Below are positions 59,957 through 61,524 of a stretch of DNA of 61,524 nt, one piece after another. Position 1 is the stretch's first letter. The number at the start of each line of letters is the position of its first letter. Origin of the DNA: Bacteroidaceae bacterium (GTDB lineage: Bacteria; Bacteroidota; Bacteroidia; Bacteroidales; Bacteroidaceae); assembly GCA_900770665.1 (NCBI GenBank), contig CAAGKZ010000049.1, forward strand, positions 1-61,524. Reading direction: 5' to 3'. Position numbers and translations under genes: made by a program. A model generated the notes under the pieces. The model saw nothing but the letters and a program-made list of their open reading frames with translations. It ran no database searches and had not been told where the DNA came from.

Positions 59957-61012
59957 ATGAAAAAAAATTTTAAAAAAGTGTTTCTTTTGGGTTTGTTAGC
60001 GATATTTGTTGCCTGTGACAATGAAAACGACCTTCCTACACCTCCTGTTGGCGGTGACTCTTCTGCTGTCTGCTATGTTCTTAATGCCGGCGACTGGAAA
60101 AGCAGTAACTCTTCGTTGACAAAGTTTGACCTTGAAACGGGTGCTGTGGTTCAGAACTATTTCGAATATCAGAACGGCCGTTGCCTTGGAAATACGGCAA
60201 ACGATTTGCTGGTGCATGGCTCCAAAATGTATATAGCAGTCTCGGGTGAATCTACAATCGAAGTCGCATCGCTCGATGCAAAATCAATCAAACAGATAAA
60301 ATGTTCGGGTCAGCCCCGCTACCTTGCTGCAAACGGTAGCAATGTGTATGTGACATACTATGACGGCAATGTGGCGCGCATCGATACCGCAACGCTCGAA
60401 GTTGACGCCATGGTTGCTGTTGGCCGCAATCCCGAGCAACTTGCAGTGTGTGACGGTAAACTATATGTCGCAAATTCGGGAGGCTTGGACTATAATACAG
60501 CGCTTGGATATGACAATACGGTCTCGGTTATTGATGTTGCAACCTTTTCCCAGGTCGCAAAAGTAGAAGTCACATGTAATCCCGCCGTTGTTGTTGCTGC
60601 CGGCAATGAGGTCTATGTTGCATCCTATGGAAATTATTACGATGTTCCAAGTACATTACAACGCATCTCGCCCGATGGCGGTGTGTCTGTAGTGGAGGAG
60701 TGCTCAAATATGACCGAAATTTGTTATAACTCAGGTCGTCTCTATGGCTTCTTCTCGTCCTACGATGCAAATTGGAATGCAACAATAACATATCAATCCT
60801 ATGACGTTGCCGATAAGTCGGTCGATACCCCTTGGATAAAAGAGTCTTTTCTGCCCACACCTTATAAGGTTTGTGCTGCCGGCGAGTATGTGTGTGTGAC
60901 ATCTTCCGATTATATCAATGATGGCGACACCTATCTGTATGATACCGACGGCATGCTCGTTCATACAATACCATCCGGGTTGAATCCTGTCAAAGCGGTA
61001 GTGATAGAGTGA
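59957..61012 (+). CDS. btuG: Surface cobalamin-binding lipoprotein, BtuG-like beta-propeller
   Basis: A 351-residue lipoprotein. Signal sequence KKNFKKVFLLGLLAIFVAC has a lipobox (FVAC, lipidated Cys), followed by DNENDLP, an acidic run after the cysteine that fits surface export in Bacteroidota. The body has seven-bladed YncE/BtuG-type repeats: KMYIAVSGESTIEVAS, NVYVTYYDGNVARID, KLYVANSGGLDYNTALGYDN, EVYVASYGNYYDVPSTLQR and others. It matches BtuG, which binds cobalamin very tightly and hands it to BtuB. The ATG at 59957 is used because the upstream frame overlaps btuB and has no signal peptide. Confidence 0.9.
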   Translation: MKKNFKKVFLLGLLAIFVACDNENDLPTPPVGGDSSAVCYVLNAGDWKSSNSSLTKFDLETGAVVQNYFEYQNGRCLGNTANDLLVHGSKMYIAVSGESTIEVASLDAKSIKQIKCSGQPRYLAANGSNVYVTYYDGNVARIDTATLEVDAMVAVGRNPEQLAVCDGKLYVANSGGLDYNTALGYDNTVSVIDVATFSQVAKVEVTCNPAVVVAAGNEVYVASYGNYYDVPSTLQRISPDGGVSVVEECSNMTEICYNSGRLYGFFSSYDANWNATITYQSYDVADKSVDTPWIKESFLPTPYKVCAAGEYVCVTSSDYINDGDTYLYDTDGMLVHTIPSGLNPVKAVVIE

Positions 61013-61030
61013 TATCACTATATATATTAT

Positions 61031-61068
61031 AAGGTCTCGTTCTGTGTAAGGGCGAGGCCTTTGTTTTT
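61031..61068 (+). terminator. Intrinsic terminator of btuB-btuG
   Basis: AAGGTCTCG (61031-61039) pairs with CGAGGCCTT (61053-61061) with one G-U pair, followed by TGTTTTT. Confidence 0.8.
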
Positions 61069-61393
61069 GGCAAGTCTTTTTATTGTTTTGGCCTTCTTCT
61101 CTTCTCGTCTTTAAAAACTGCTCCATTTTTTATAAAAATGAAAAATTTTCGATTTTTTCGTAAAAAAAGAGAGGAAAGTTTTGTTTGTAATAAAAAAGTG
61201 CATACCTTAGCCGGGCAACAGTAAAGCAAACGTCTGCAAATTTAATGTTCGGCGGTGAAACTATTGCAAATAAATATACCCTTGCGTGAGGGTGGGTTTT
61301 TAATAATTTTGGCAAGAATTTTATATAATTGCGCAGTTTTTAATGCGTAATTAATTTTTTCTCGCTTTTATAACAAAAAAACTTCTCAATTTG

Positions 61394-61424
61394 TTTGCCA
61401 GTTCGAAAATTTGCCTTACCTTTG
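61394..61424 (+). promoter_or_regulatory. Strong promoter of a ribosomal RNA operon
   Basis: -33 TTTG (61394-61397), 19-base spacer, exact -7 TACCTTTG (61417-61424) followed by CACTCGC. The 300 bases upstream (61069-61390) are very A/T-rich, contain no supportable gene and could act as an UP-like region. Confidence 0.75.
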
Positions 61425-61430
61425 CACTCG

Positions 61431-61524
61431 CTTTCGGGAAGCAACGCGGTTACCGCGGTGATGACCGACGAGCAACGATAGATCCTTGACAACATTCCAT
61501 TACAGACAAGCAGTACAACCTTGC
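61431..61524 (+). other. Leader of a ribosomal RNA operon; 16S gene starts beyond the window
   Basis: The transcript after the promoter carries GATCCTTGACAACATTCC, close to the GATCTTTGACATATT leader that precedes 16S rRNA genes in Bacteroides as I recall it, then AGACAAGCAGTACAACC. No 16S sequence is reached. The call rests on the promoter strength and this leader motif. Confidence 0.7.

Noticed and set aside
61130..61315. A 61-codon frame on the minus strand before the rRNA promoter.
   Set aside because: It lies in A/T-rich non-coding sequence, has no promoter or family resemblance and is short enough to be chance.
1..61524. CRISPR arrays, tRNA genes and prophage structural genes.
   Set aside because: I saw no evenly spaced direct repeats, no cloverleaf with a TTC-type arm and CCA-like end, and no phage structural block.

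Overview
The window looks like chromosome from a gut-type Bacteroidales bacterium. The evidence is many promoters of the Bacteroidota type (-7 TAnnTTTG with TTTG/TTG about 19-20 bases upstream), an N-succinylornithine carbamoyltransferase, RprX/RprY-like regulators, a GTPase-motif-deviant EF-G paralogue, BtuB/BtuG vitamin B12 uptake genes, a type IX secretion plug-like protein, and a BspA-type surface protein. I cannot fix the family or genus from sequence alone.

Layout. 1-5300: a truncated TPR-like gene, a DUF1460 cysteine amidase-like protein, a T9SS plug-domain (DUF5103) protein and a WecA-like lipid-carrier glycosyltransferase. 5366-7986: a complete IS1595/ISXO2-type transposon with 24-base terminal inverted repeats, an exact 8-base target duplication, a DDE transposase and two unrecognised AT-rich cargo genes; this is the clearest accessory DNA in the window. 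8081-18054: mannose-1-phosphate guanylyltransferase, TPR protein, GlnS, a glycosyltransferase, Fhs and RarA, then the leftward cluster sigma-54 activator - lptE - TPR protein - secG (16963-19800). 19832-31000: SLC13-type transporter, TamB, ArgF', DoxX, SIMPL, AraC regulator and DcaP-like porin. 31133-43030: PiT phosphate transporter, endonuclease IV, a multidomain sialidase, then Rpe, ComEC, a DHH phosphoesterase, a DUF4827 lipoprotein and GlmM.

43031-50000 is the second accessory-looking stretch: a roughly 130-base nested palindrome in a 400-base gene gap, a 1274-residue BspA-like leucine-rich-repeat protein, a secreted TonB-C/WG-repeat fusion and an acyltransferase-3 gene broken by one in-frame stop. 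50039-57678: HemW, EF-G2, RprX/RprY-like two-component pair, a small membrane protein, and the rpsF-rpsR-rplI ribosomal operon. 57695-61061: a cobalamin riboswitch controlling btuB-btuG. 61394 to the end: a strong promoter and leader typical of a ribosomal RNA operon, whose 16S gene would start just outside the window.

Functionally most of the window is housekeeping: envelope building (WecA-like, ManC, LptE, TamB, GlmM, T9SS plug), translation (GlnS, EF-G2, S6/S18/L9, rRNA leader), repair (RarA, Nfo) and one-carbon, arginine and pentose metabolism. Nutrient capture at the surface is represented by sialidase, B12 uptake, porin and phosphate uptake. Residue and base positions were counted by eye. 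Family assignments rest on recognised motifs, not on database searches.
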